Origin: JAWXTP01 sp044433415
GTDB taxonomy: Bacteria; Bacteroidota; Bacteroidia; Bacteroidales; Rikenellaceae
Direction of reading: 5' to 3'
DNA length: 30,493 bases
Assembly (NCBI GenBank): GCA_044433415.1
Contig: JAWXTP010000023.1
Coordinates: forward strand, 1-30,493
Part shown: positions 23,429-30,493 of the stretch, piece after piece
Position numbering within the stretch: position 1 is the first letter of the stretch
Layout: every line of letters starts with the position of its first letter
Notes under the pieces: generated by a model
Told to the model about the DNA's origin: nothing
Database searches by the model: none
The model's input: only the letters and a program-made list of their open reading frames with translations
Translations under genes and position numbers: made by a program

Positions 23429-25201
23429 ATGAATGAAACTACAAAAAATAAAACAGCGATATTAGCAGTAACCTTTTTACCTGCTATATGTGCTTGTTCT
23501 TCGGGAGAAGATACACAAGTTAAATCTCCTAATGTTATCCTTATTCTTACAGACGACCAAGGTTATGGTGATCTAGGCTTTACAGGTAACCCTATAGTAA
23601 AAACTCCTAATATAGATCAGTTAGCCACTACAGGAATACATCTTACGGATTTTTCTGTATGCCCAGTGTCATCACCTACACGTTCTAGTCTTATGACAGG
23701 GAGAGAATCCTTGCGTGCAGGAGTAAGCGATACCTATAACGGTATGACTACACTAAGTGTAGATGAAACGACTATTGTAGATGTCTTAAAAGGTGGGGGA
23801 TATAAGACTGCTATTTTTGGTAAATGGCATTTAGGAGATAACTTTCCATGCCGTCCCATAGATAAGGGTTTTGATGAAGCCTTAGTGCACTGTGGTGGAG
23901 GAATGGGGCAGCCTGGAGATTTCTTTAACTTCCCTAAAGGAGACTCTTGTTATTTTGATCCTATTCTTTGGCATAATGGTGTTCCTGTGCAAACAAAAGG
24001 TTATTGTTCGGATGTATTTACTGATGCTGCTATAGATTATATAGATAAAAGTAGCGAACCCTTCTTTATTTATTTAGCTTTTAATGCGCCTCATGATCCT
24101 TTACAATTACCTCAAGAGTATTATGATATGTATAAAGATGTAGAGTTTAAATCTGACTCTACAGTTATCAATATGGCAAAGATGACAGATCACAATAGTG
24201 ACTCTGCACGTCGAGTGTATGGTATGGTGACAAATATAGATGATAATATAGGTAGAGTGATGGAAGCCTTAAAGCGTAAAGATATAGAAGATAATACGCT
24301 AATAATTTTTATGACGGACAATGGACCTCTTACTTATAGGTATAACGCTCAGTTTCGAGATTTCAAGTCCTCGGTGAATCAGGGAGGTGTTAGAGTTCCT
24401 TGTATCTTAAATTTCCCTTCTAGATTAGGTAGTGGCACTGTAGGTTATCCTTCCGCGCATTTAGATATGTTACCTACAATAGCTTCTATATGTGGTGTTG
24501 AGGTGCCTACAGATTTAGAGCTTAATGGGGAGAATATTTTACCAAAGATAGAACAACGTATAAACGAAGGTCACAGAACTTTCTTTCATCATTGGGTAAG
24601 ACGTAGTCCTGTTTTGTATCACAACATAGCTGTTAGAGATGGTTACTACAAACTTATAGGTAATACAACTAACAAGAGTGAATCTCCTGTTTTTGAACTT
24701 TACGATATTAAAGAAGATCCTAGTGAGTTACGTAACCTTATTAAGGAGAAACCTGAGTTAGCAGAAACACTAAAAGATAAACTTGACAGTTGGTATAAAG
24801 ATATTGTTGAGGAGGATTATGATAAGGGAGCTTTGAGCACTTTAGGTAGTAAATATGAAAACCCTGTTTACCTTAACCGTAATGATGCAAAAGGTCAAGA
24901 GGGTATTTGGTTACAAGAAAATATCTATGGTTATTGGGATGTTGATGTTGTTGAGAGTGGCAATTATGATATTACTTGCTACTTTATAAATCCTTTAGAG
25001 ACCATAGGTAAGTTGCAAGTACAAGTTGGAGGAGTTCTAGTGAGTACAATAAATAATGAAATAGGTGTTTCAGAACTTACAATTAAGGATGCTTATTTAG
25101 CAAAAGGGAAGGCAAAATTTACACCGTGGTATCAGTCCTTCCAAAGTCGAAGATATACTAATTTACTTCCGTTATATGTTAAAATAAAGAAGAATGATTA
25201 A
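23429..25201 (+). CDS. Lipoprotein Ser-type sulfatase (sulfatase 2)
   Basis: The 590-residue protein is a paralogue of sulfatase 1, 102 bases downstream. Its N-terminus ends in a lipobox I-C-A-C (Cys23 lipidated), so unlike its neighbour it is membrane anchored. The sulfatase site is complete: NVILILTDDQGYGDLG with Asp42-Asp43, the S-x-P-x-R motif at Ser81 to Arg85 with SSLMTGR after it, GKWHLGD, NAPHDPLQLP and FMTDNGPLTYRYN. Again the formylglycine precursor is serine, which requires anSME. A C-terminal beta domain (GIWLQENIYGYWDVDVVESG) resembles that of sulfatase 1. Differences in anchor and in active-site surroundings suggest different cell positions or substrates. Confidence 0.93.
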   Translation: MNETTKNKTAILAVTFLPAICACSSGEDTQVKSPNVILILTDDQGYGDLGFTGNPIVKTPNIDQLATTGIHLTDFSVCPVSSPTRSSLMTGRESLRAGVSDTYNGMTTLSVDETTIVDVLKGGGYKTAIFGKWHLGDNFPCRPIDKGFDEALVHCGGGMGQPGDFFNFPKGDSCYFDPILWHNGVPVQTKGYCSDVFTDAAIDYIDKSSEPFFIYLAFNAPHDPLQLPQEYYDMYKDVEFKSDSTVINMAKMTDHNSDSARRVYGMVTNIDDNIGRVMEALKRKDIEDNTLIIFMTDNGPLTYRYNAQFRDFKSSVNQGGVRVPCILNFPSRLGSGTVGYPSAHLDMLPTIASICGVEVPTDLELNGENILPKIEQRINEGHRTFFHHWVRRSPVLYHNIAVRDGYYKLIGNTTNKSESPVFELYDIKEDPSELRNLIKEKPELAETLKDKLDSWYKDIVEEDYDKGALSTLGSKYENPVYLNRNDAKGQEGIWLQENIYGYWDVDVVESGNYDITCYFINPLETIGKLQVQVGGVLVSTINNEIGVSELTIKDAYLAKGKAKFTPWYQSFQSRRYTNLLPLYVKIKKND

Positions 25202-25246
25202 TGACGGCAAGTGATAGGATGTGTGATAGTTATGGTGGGTGTAAGG

Positions 25247-25290
25247 ACAAGAATAAAGTTTAAATGTAGACTTTATTCTTGTTTTTTTTT
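25247..25290 (+). terminator. Terminator of the sulfatase pair
   Basis: ACAAGAATAAAGT (25247-25259) pairs perfectly over 13 bp with ACTTTATTCTTGT (25270-25282), followed by T8. Confidence 0.88.
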
Positions 25291-25355
25291 TAGGGTAGTT
25301 TCAAAAGTTTCCTATATAGGGTAAGATGTAATTCCAAATATTTAAATCATAATCT

Positions 25356-26561
25356 ATGGCAAGTGTAAAAGTTAAATTTAGGCCTTCTGTTATAGAAGGT
25401 AGGGAAGGGGTGATTTATTATCAAGTCATTCACGAGAGGGTAGTTCGTCAAATTCGAACATCGTATAAAATATTTATTAATGAGTGGGATGAAACCTCGT
25501 CGCATGTTATTATCTCCAGTCAAGAAGTCTCAAGGATTTCTTATGTGTCAATGGTTAGTGAGCGTATAAAGTTGGATGTTAGTAGGCTGTATAATATTAT
25601 TGCTGCATTTGACAAAAAAAAGTGTGTGTATAGTTCAGATGACCTAGTATCTTTGTTTGAAAAGCATATAAGTGGTATTACCTTATGTAATTTTATGCAC
25701 GGAATAATAGTACGATGGGTACAACTTCATAAATACCGAGCAGCTGAGACGTATAGAACTACACTTAATAGCTTTATGCGATTTAGAGGTGGAGAGGATT
25801 TGTTACTTATAGATATATCAACGGATATGATGATGGATTATGAAGTGTACTTAAAAATGGAAGGGGTAGCAATGAATACAAGTTCTTTTTATATGCGAAC
25901 ACTTAGGGCAGTATATAATAGAGCAGTAGAAAATGGAATTATAGAACAGAAGAATCCATTTAAGAAAGTATATACAGGAATAGAAAAAACAGTTAAAAGG
26001 GCTTTATTATTAAAGGAGATAAAGAAAATAAACGCATTAGATTTAAGTTATGATAAAGATTTGATGTTTGCAAGGGATATGTTTATGTTTAGTTTTTTTA
26101 CTAGGGGAATGTCGTTTATTGATATTGCTTATTTGCGAAAGAAGGATATGCAAAACGGAATAATAACTTACAGAAGGCGTAAGACGGGGCAACGTTTATG
26201 TATAAAATGTGAAAAATGTATGCAAGAAATACTTGATAGATATTCAAATTCTGACTCAGAATATTTGTTGTCAATAATTACAAGTGAACATGCGAATGAA
26301 AGAAATCGTTATCGTAATAGATTGGGGTTTGTAAATAATAAGTTAAAAGAAATAGGTAAAATGTTAGGCTTGTCAACAACATTAACAATGTATGTTGCGC
26401 GCCACTCATGGGCTTCGGTTGCTAAAAATAACAACGTACCAATATCAATAATTAGTGAGGGGATGGGACATAATTCAGAAAGTACGACGCAGATTTATTT
26501 AGCGTCTTTGGATACTTCAATAGTGGATAAGGCTAATAGGTTGATTTTGAAGCTGCTGTAA
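25356..26561 (+). CDS. Tyrosine recombinase, Bacteroidetes type
   Basis: The 401-residue protein has the three-part layout of Bacteroidetes tyrosine recombinases. An arm-binding N-terminus (ASVKVKFRPSVIEGREGVIYY) comes first, then a SAM-like core-binding domain (~100-200, with YRTTLNSFMRF), then the catalytic domain. Catalytic residues in order: Arg250 (FFTRGMSF), Lys near 277-278 (YRRRKTGQRL), Arg349 in YVARHSWAS (Tyr in the usual His position, which is normal in this group), His372 (MGHNSES) and the nucleophile Tyr381 (IYLAS). Such enzymes, unlinked to phage genes, commonly flip promoters of adjacent surface genes. Directly downstream are inverted repeats and an outward promoter, so I infer a DNA invertase acting there. 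No phage or conjugative genes are nearby. Confidence 0.93.
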   Translation: MASVKVKFRPSVIEGREGVIYYQVIHERVVRQIRTSYKIFINEWDETSSHVIISSQEVSRISYVSMVSERIKLDVSRLYNIIAAFDKKKCVYSSDDLVSLFEKHISGITLCNFMHGIIVRWVQLHKYRAAETYRTTLNSFMRFRGGEDLLLIDISTDMMMDYEVYLKMEGVAMNTSSFYMRTLRAVYNRAVENGIIEQKNPFKKVYTGIEKTVKRALLLKEIKKINALDLSYDKDLMFARDMFMFSFFTRGMSFIDIAYLRKKDMQNGIITYRRRKTGQRLCIKCEKCMQEILDRYSNSDSEYLLSIITSEHANERNRYRNRLGFVNNKLKEIGKMLGLSTTLTMYVARHSWASVAKNNNVPISIISEGMGHNSESTTQIYLASLDTSIVDKANRLILKLL

Positions 26562-26585
26562 TTTGAAATGTTTAGTATTTTTTAA

Positions 26586-26602
26586 TATCTCTTTAAAAGA
26601 GA
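26586..26602 (+). repeat. Left inverted repeat of the putative invertible segment
   Basis: TATCTCTTTAAAAGAGA. The reverse complement is found exactly at 26760-26776. The repeat is itself a near-palindrome (TCTCTTT, one base, AAAGAGA), as recombinase core sites often are. It starts 25 bases after the recombinase stop codon. Confidence 0.7.
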
Positions 26603-26759
26603 AACCAACTTCACTGCAAAGGTATAAAAAATATTGTAAATTAACCTAATATCGTAAAAAAAAAATAAAAAAAATAGAATTGTTTATTAAATGTTTTGTA
26701 AAATTAGTTATCTGGAAAATGTAAGTGTATGATATTTAGTATTTTGTATATAATAACTA
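26603..26759. other. Putative invertible promoter segment
   Basis: The 157 bases between the two 17-bp inverted repeats are very AT-rich and non-coding. They hold a promoter next to the left repeat pointing left. Inversion would place that promoter at about 26738-26745 pointing right, some 370 bases ahead of the lipoprotein start. The direct repeat TTTAGTATTTT occurs at 26571-26581 and 26735-26745. Confidence 0.6.
26617..26624 (-). promoter_or_regulatory. Promoter inside the invertible segment, facing left
   Basis: Minus-strand TACCTTTG matches TAnnTTTG, and is followed by CAGTGAAG, a start-region sequence common in Bacteroidetes. Its -33 region is poor. In the present orientation it reads out through the left repeat into the recombinase 3' end, away from the lipoprotein. 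Confidence 0.55.
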
Positions 26760-26778
26760 TCTCTTTTAAAGAGATAGT
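26756..26778 (-). repeat. Right inverted repeat of the putative invertible segment
   Basis: Contains the exact reverse complement (26760-26776) of the left repeat. Here the palindrome is longer: 11 bases (ACTATCTCTTT), one T, then 11 complementary bases (AAAGAGATAGT). Confidence 0.7.
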
Positions 26779-26780
26779 GT

Positions 26781-26835
26781 GCAACAGAGTTGCTGTGAAG
26801 GGATAATATATGAATTTAGCATATTTAAATATGCT
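26781..26835. repeat. Two palindromes beside the right repeat
   Basis: GCAAC-AGA-GTTGC (26781-26793) and the perfect 18-bp palindrome AGCATATTTAAATATGCT (26818-26835). They could be recombinase accessory sites or leader hairpins. Confidence 0.5.
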
Positions 26836-26898
26836 GTTTTAAGGTGTGATATCTGAAATGAATAATGAAGAAGTTCTAGAAGTGACGCACTAATAAAA

Positions 26899-27059
26899 GG
26901 GAACTTCTAAAAATTGGGTTTTAACGCTTTCGGATTTTAAAGCTTCATCTTTGAATTTTTACAAATACGCCGTGGGAACCACCACGCCTGTATTTATAAA
27001 ACTCCAAATCTAAAACTTTAAAATTCGAAATTGAATAAAACCAGTTTCTAGAACTCCCC
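26899..27059. repeat. Long palindrome D in the lipoprotein leader
   Basis: The left arm begins GGGAACTTCTAAAAATTGGG and the right arm ends CCAGTTTCTAGAACTCCCC. Pairing continues, imperfectly, for about 75 bases per arm (for example GGATTTTAAAGCTT against CTTTAAAATTCG) to the closing stem CGTGG (26971-26975)/CCACG (26982-26986) with loop GAACCA. Its outer ends match the short hairpins at 3778, 12451 and 14957. It lies 55 bases ahead of the lipoprotein ATG. Confidence 0.7.
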
Positions 27060-27114
27060 AAAAATTGTTATATCAAATACTAAAATATTTTTTGTTTAAC
27101 TAATTTTTAATTTT

Positions 27115-30100
27115 ATGAATTTATTTCAATTTGACAAATTGAAAGCACCACTAGTTACTAGTGCGTTGCTTCTAGGCGTGGTTGCATGTAGCAACTACGA
27201 CGATGAGATCTCGGATCTTAGTGGAAGAATTGATGGTATTGAAAGTACTTATGTTACTATCAGTTCTATGGAAACTCAGATTGCGGCAGTAAGGGCAGAT
27301 ATCCCTGATCTTACAAGTATTTACAATCGACTAACTGCTGTTGAAACTGAGGTTGTAAGAATAGTAGATGTAGACGTAGCGGATCTTAAAAGCGCTATTG
27401 TTAATTTCGAATCTAGTCTTGCTACTTCTAATGCAGATATAGCGTCAATCCAGGCTTCTGTAGATGCTTTAGAGCCAAAATTACAAGCAGCAATTGATTT
27501 AGTAAATGAACAATTACTATCTACTATTGAGTCAGTAAAAACAGACTTAGAATCTACTATCAGCAGTTTAGAATTAATGGATGAAGAAGGTGTTAAAGAT
27601 ATCGTAACAGAGGATTTCTTAACAGCAATGCTTGACAATGTTTACCTTACTGAAGTTACATTATCTCAGATTCAGTCTCTTGTAACAGAAGAGTATTTAA
27701 CTGCAATTCTTAATGATGTATACCTTAAAGAGGTAACAGAAGATTATCTGACAGATATTCTTGATGGTGTATATCTTACTGACGTTAGTCTTACACAGAT
27801 TCAATCTTTAGTAACTGAGAGTTATTTGACAGAGATTCTTAACGACGTATATCTTTCAGAGGTAACACTTTCTCAAATTCAATCTCTAGTAGGTGACGAG
27901 AATGAAGGTTTCATTAAAGATATCGTTGATGCTATGGCTAGTGCATCTAAATGGGTAGGTAGTGATGAACTATCTAAATATCTTCTTTTAGAAGATGCTT
28001 ATACAGATGAAGATGCTAAAGCTGCTGCTAAAGAGTACTTTGAGTCAATAAAAATTACATTAATTACTGCTACTGATGGTACAGATATTACTGCTGATGC
28101 TATTCAACTTACACAAGCTACAGTTACAGAATTAGATGCTGCGTTAGAAGCGCTTACTTCACGTGTAGCAGAACTTGAAGGTCGTATTCAGTCTTTAGTA
28201 TTTGTTCCTGAAACAGCTAGTAATTTTGCAGTAACTTTTGCAGCTAAAAACTATGTTACATTTGGAGGTAGTGAAGTATATCTTACTCCTGTAGAATCTA
28301 CAAAAAAATTGATATTCCAAGTATCTCCTGCATCGTGGGCTTCTAAATTTACTAAAGAGAACGTAAGTTTACTTCTTAGTGAGTACACACGTGCTGAAGA
28401 TCCATTTACTATTACTGATATTACAGTAGGTACAGAAGGTACAGATGGTAAATTTACAGTAACTCTTAAGTACAACTTCGATAAAGGTCATGATTATGGT
28501 TATGGTGTTGCCTTACATATTGATATGGATGCAATTAGTGAAGATGCTACTGAGGGTACAGACTTTATTACTGAGTACGTAAGTGTTGAAGTAAAAGCAG
28601 GTACTGATATTACAGATGATATCGTTTATGGTGGTGAATATGATGGTCGATTCGTAGAAGTTGCAACATCAAGTAATAGAACTACCAACCTTGCAATAGA
28701 TGTTCAATATGACTATACAGACGCTATTACTTTCTTTGGTAACTGTGATTGGTATGTTGGTGATAAATTATTCTCAGAAGTTTATGAAGAAAATTTATTC
28801 AAAATTACAGGACCAACAGTTAAAGCTACAGTAGCTCCTATTGACAATGTTAGTGCTTATACATTAACAACAACATCTGCACAGATTAAAACTCCTTCTA
28901 CAGATTTGATTGGTAATGTTGTTTCATCTAGTGATTACACTTATGCTCTTCAGTATGGAAGTTCAAGTATTCCTTTTGGTAAAGCTAACTTCACAGTAAA
29001 TGTTACTAATCTTACTCATGAATTTGAAACTAACAACTGGGAAATTGTTTGGGATTATAGTAAAACAACTCCTTATGTATCTTCAGATTACGATGTTATC
29101 GATGGTGGTATTGTAATAGATCCTACAGATAAAATGACAGCTGAAATGTTTAATGAGGTATATAGAAATCAAACTTCAAATTATGAGGTTAAAGTTTACA
29201 ATACTGATGGAACTATAGCAAATGTTAATGTTGGTGTTGGTGTTACTTTCCCAAGTATGGTAAATAGTAGTTCAGACGTTCAACAAGTTTGTATTACATT
29301 CGATCCTAACGGTAACCTACAAACAGCTAATTATTTAGTTGTGTATACTAATACAGATATCTTTGGTGATATTGTAGAGATTGAAACAGTTGTACGTTTT
29401 GACGGTATTCCTACACTTACAAATCTTTCTACAATTTCTGAAGAGTTTAGTTACTTAGGTCAAAATTCAGATGTGGTAGCAACTGATATTATTACAGAAC
29501 TTTGGACAGCTAACCAAAGTGAATTAGAGCCTCACATGACAGCTGCTCAGTTTGAAGAAATTGTTGATAATTCAATACTTAGTACAAGTAGCTCAAATCC
29601 TTACATGCATTTAAATATACCTAGTAGTGAAAATCAATTAGAAGTAATTTATTCTAATTTTAGTAGCTTAAATTATGGTAATCCATATACACTAACATTA
29701 TATTTGAATTCATCTGTATTAGGAACTGAATTTGCAACAATTACTGCATCGGTAACACTTAACAATAATAATGAAATTATTCCTTCTACAGCTTTCGTTG
29801 ATGAGTATAATAGAGTGAAAATGGAGACAGTATTTGATGCAAGTGTTCCATCTTACGAAATTATTAATTTTGCTTTAACTACAGCATTTGGTATAAGTAC
29901 TGAAGCTACAGGAACAGTAGATATGGTATACACTGTTAATGAAGATCTTAATCAGTGGGCAATAGATTATCCAAGTCTTAGAGCACCAGGTGTAGGTACT
30001 CAAGGTAAACTTAATTGGAACGACTGGAATAAATCAGAGCTTGATATGTTAGTAACTGCTTACATCAATGGTAATGAAGTTGCAAGCTTGGAATTCATTG

Positions 30101-30493
30101 CTTACGTTGAAAATCCATTTGGTGATGTTACAAATATTTCTTCAACAGATCTAAATCTTTATATTGATGACCTTACAGGTTCTGTAGATCTTAATGATGC
30201 AATTTCATTATTGATATATGAGGGTACAAGTGATGAAGCTAACATATTCTCAGCTTATCAAGATGCATTTGGTATAGCGCCAACATTTGAGTATGTTGGA
30301 ACAGATAACACATCAACAGCTAAGTTAGTTCAAGAGAATGGTGATCTAGTTGAATTTAGTGCAGCAGCATCGACTTCAGCAACTATGATAAAACCAGTTA
30401 CTTATACTTATAAAGCAACTTACGATACTGACTTCTTTGGCACTTATGAAGGTGAAATTAATGTTATTGTAAACGAAGCTGGTGTTTCGGCTC
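27115..30493 (+). CDS. Very large surface lipoprotein, 3' end outside window
   Basis: The frame is open for 1,126 codons to the window edge, with no stop. The N-terminus is a lipoprotein signal (KLKAPLVTSALLLGVVACS, Cys25 lipidated) followed by acidic SNYDDE, the kind of signal that sends Bacteroidetes lipoproteins to the cell surface. Residues ~30-160 form a heptad-like coiled coil (SDLSGRIDGIES, SIQASVDALEPKL), as in surface proteins annotated DUF4988. Residues ~165-261 carry tandem repeats of 26 residues with the core YLTEVTLSQIQSLV. After a second coiled coil (ALEALTSRVAELEGRIQSLV) come repeated beta-sandwich-like segments rich in Thr, Ser and Asp, without aromatic-rich enzyme motifs. It looks like an S-layer-like or adhesin structural protein. 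It lies behind the recombinase and invertible promoter, so expression is probably phase variable. Confidence 0.9.
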   Translation, partial: MNLFQFDKLKAPLVTSALLLGVVACSNYDDEISDLSGRIDGIESTYVTISSMETQIAAVRADIPDLTSIYNRLTAVETEVVRIVDVDVADLKSAIVNFESSLATSNADIASIQASVDALEPKLQAAIDLVNEQLLSTIESVKTDLESTISSLELMDEEGVKDIVTEDFLTAMLDNVYLTEVTLSQIQSLVTEEYLTAILNDVYLKEVTEDYLTDILDGVYLTDVSLTQIQSLVTESYLTEILNDVYLSEVTLSQIQSLVGDENEGFIKDIVDAMASASKWVGSDELSKYLLLEDAYTDEDAKAAAKEYFESIKITLITATDGTDITADAIQLTQATVTELDAALEALTSRVAELEGRIQSLVFVPETASNFAVTFAAKNYVTFGGSEVYLTPVESTKKLIFQVSPASWASKFTKENVSLLLSEYTRAEDPFTITDITVGTEGTDGKFTVTLKYNFDKGHDYGYGVALHIDMDAISEDATEGTDFITEYVSVEVKAGTDITDDIVYGGEYDGRFVEVATSSNRTTNLAIDVQYDYTDAITFFGNCDWYVGDKLFSEVYEENLFKITGPTVKATVAPIDNVSAYTLTTTSAQIKTPSTDLIGNVVSSSDYTYALQYGSSSIPFGKANFTVNVTNLTHEFETNNWEIVWDYSKTTPYVSSDYDVIDGGIVIDPTDKMTAEMFNEVYRNQTSNYEVKVYNTDGTIANVNVGVGVTFPSMVNSSSDVQQVCITFDPNGNLQTANYLVVYTNTDIFGDIVEIETVVRFDGIPTLTNLSTISEEFSYLGQNSDVVATDIITELWTANQSELEPHMTAAQFEEIVDNSILSTSSSNPYMHLNIPSSENQLEVIYSNFSSLNYGNPYTLTLYLNSSVLGTEFATITASVTLNNNNEIIPSTAFVDEYNRVKMETVFDASVPSYEIINFALTTAFGISTEATGTVDMVYTVNEDLNQWAIDYPSLRAPGVGTQGKLNWNDWNKSELDMLVTAYINGNEVASLEFIAYVENPFGDVTNISSTDLNLYIDDLTGSVDLNDAISLLIYEGTSDEANIFSAYQDAFGIAPTFEYVGTDNTSTAKLVQENGDLVEFSAAASTSATMIKPVTYTYKATYDTDFFGTYEGEINVIVNEAGVSA
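27607..27897 (+). repeat. 78-bp coding tandem repeats in the lipoprotein
   Basis: Three full units of 26 codons (E-x-[FY]-L-T-x-[MI]-L-x-x-V-Y-L-x-[ED]-V-[TS]-L-x-Q-I-Q-S-L-V) and one shortened unit of 17 codons that lacks the L-S-Q-I-Q-S-L-V part. Synonymous differences between units show the repeat is old and kept by selection on protein. Confidence 0.8.

Noticed and set aside
25356..26561. Recombinase as the integrase of a phage or integrative element
   Set aside because: No tRNA attachment site, phage, or conjugation genes are nearby, and the adjacent inverted repeats and promoter fit an invertase better.
27080..27110. Promoter directly ahead of the lipoprotein (TATTTTTTG)
   Set aside because: It has one extra T compared with TAnnTTTG and no -33 element; I do not count it, though it could give a low basal level.
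27321..28475. Minus-strand open frames within the lipoprotein gene
   Set aside because: They are shadows of the 1,126-codon frame on the plus strand, with Ser/Val-rich products.

Overview
The window is AT-rich DNA from an anaerobic or facultatively anaerobic member of the Bacteroidetes, most likely Bacteroidales. I base this on matches to the Bacteroidetes promoter (TTTG, about 20 bases, TAnnTTTG) upstream of several genes, the lack of Shine-Dalgarno sequences before most starts, a fused FeoA-FeoB protein, ATP-type PEP carboxykinase beside pyruvate formate-lyase, Ser-type (anaerobically matured) sulfatases, surface lipoproteins, and a Bacteroidetes-type tyrosine recombinase. I cannot name the genus. 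No rRNA, tRNA or CRISPR array was recognised.

Layout. 1-2.2 kb: 3' part of a Sel1-repeat protein and a sodium:solute symporter. 2.3-3.8 kb: a two-gene cassette of unknown function (soluble protein plus membrane protein) with its own promoter. 3.9-6.3 kb: DEAD-box helicase and a secreted PHP-family metal-dependent protein. 6.4-7.8 kb (minus): exbD and exbB, unusually separated by a 300-base insert with tandem repeats and a long palindrome. 8.2-9.8 kb (minus): pckA, divergent from folE (10.0-10.6 kb). 11.1-15 kb (minus): gamma-carbonic-anhydrase-like protein, mazG, a 41-residue FeoB-associated Cys-rich protein and feoAB. 15.4-16.7 kb: greA facing a zinc metallopeptidase. 16.9-18.0 kb (minus): a Panacea antitoxin and a downstream probable toxin gene broken by one base in an 8-T run. 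18.1-21.2 kb (minus): pflB-pflA. 21.5-25.2 kb: two tandem sulfatases. 25.3 kb to the end: a tyrosine recombinase, a 190-bp segment bounded by 17-bp inverted repeats and containing a promoter that now points away from the next gene, then a very large surface lipoprotein running off the window.

How it works together. The housekeeping part is a fermentative core: PEP carboxykinase, pyruvate formate-lyase and its activase, ferrous iron uptake, and energy transduction by ExbBD. The accessory parts look like surface and conflict functions. The recombinase, invertible promoter and lipoprotein read as a phase-variation module, like the invertible promoters of Bacteroidales surface proteins, with the captured orientation apparently OFF. 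The intergenic DNA is rich in palindromes: two copies of a ~140-base element whose inner stems differ in sequence yet stay complementary, two further ~150-base palindromes, and a dispersed family of short GGGAACTT...AACTCCCC hairpins.
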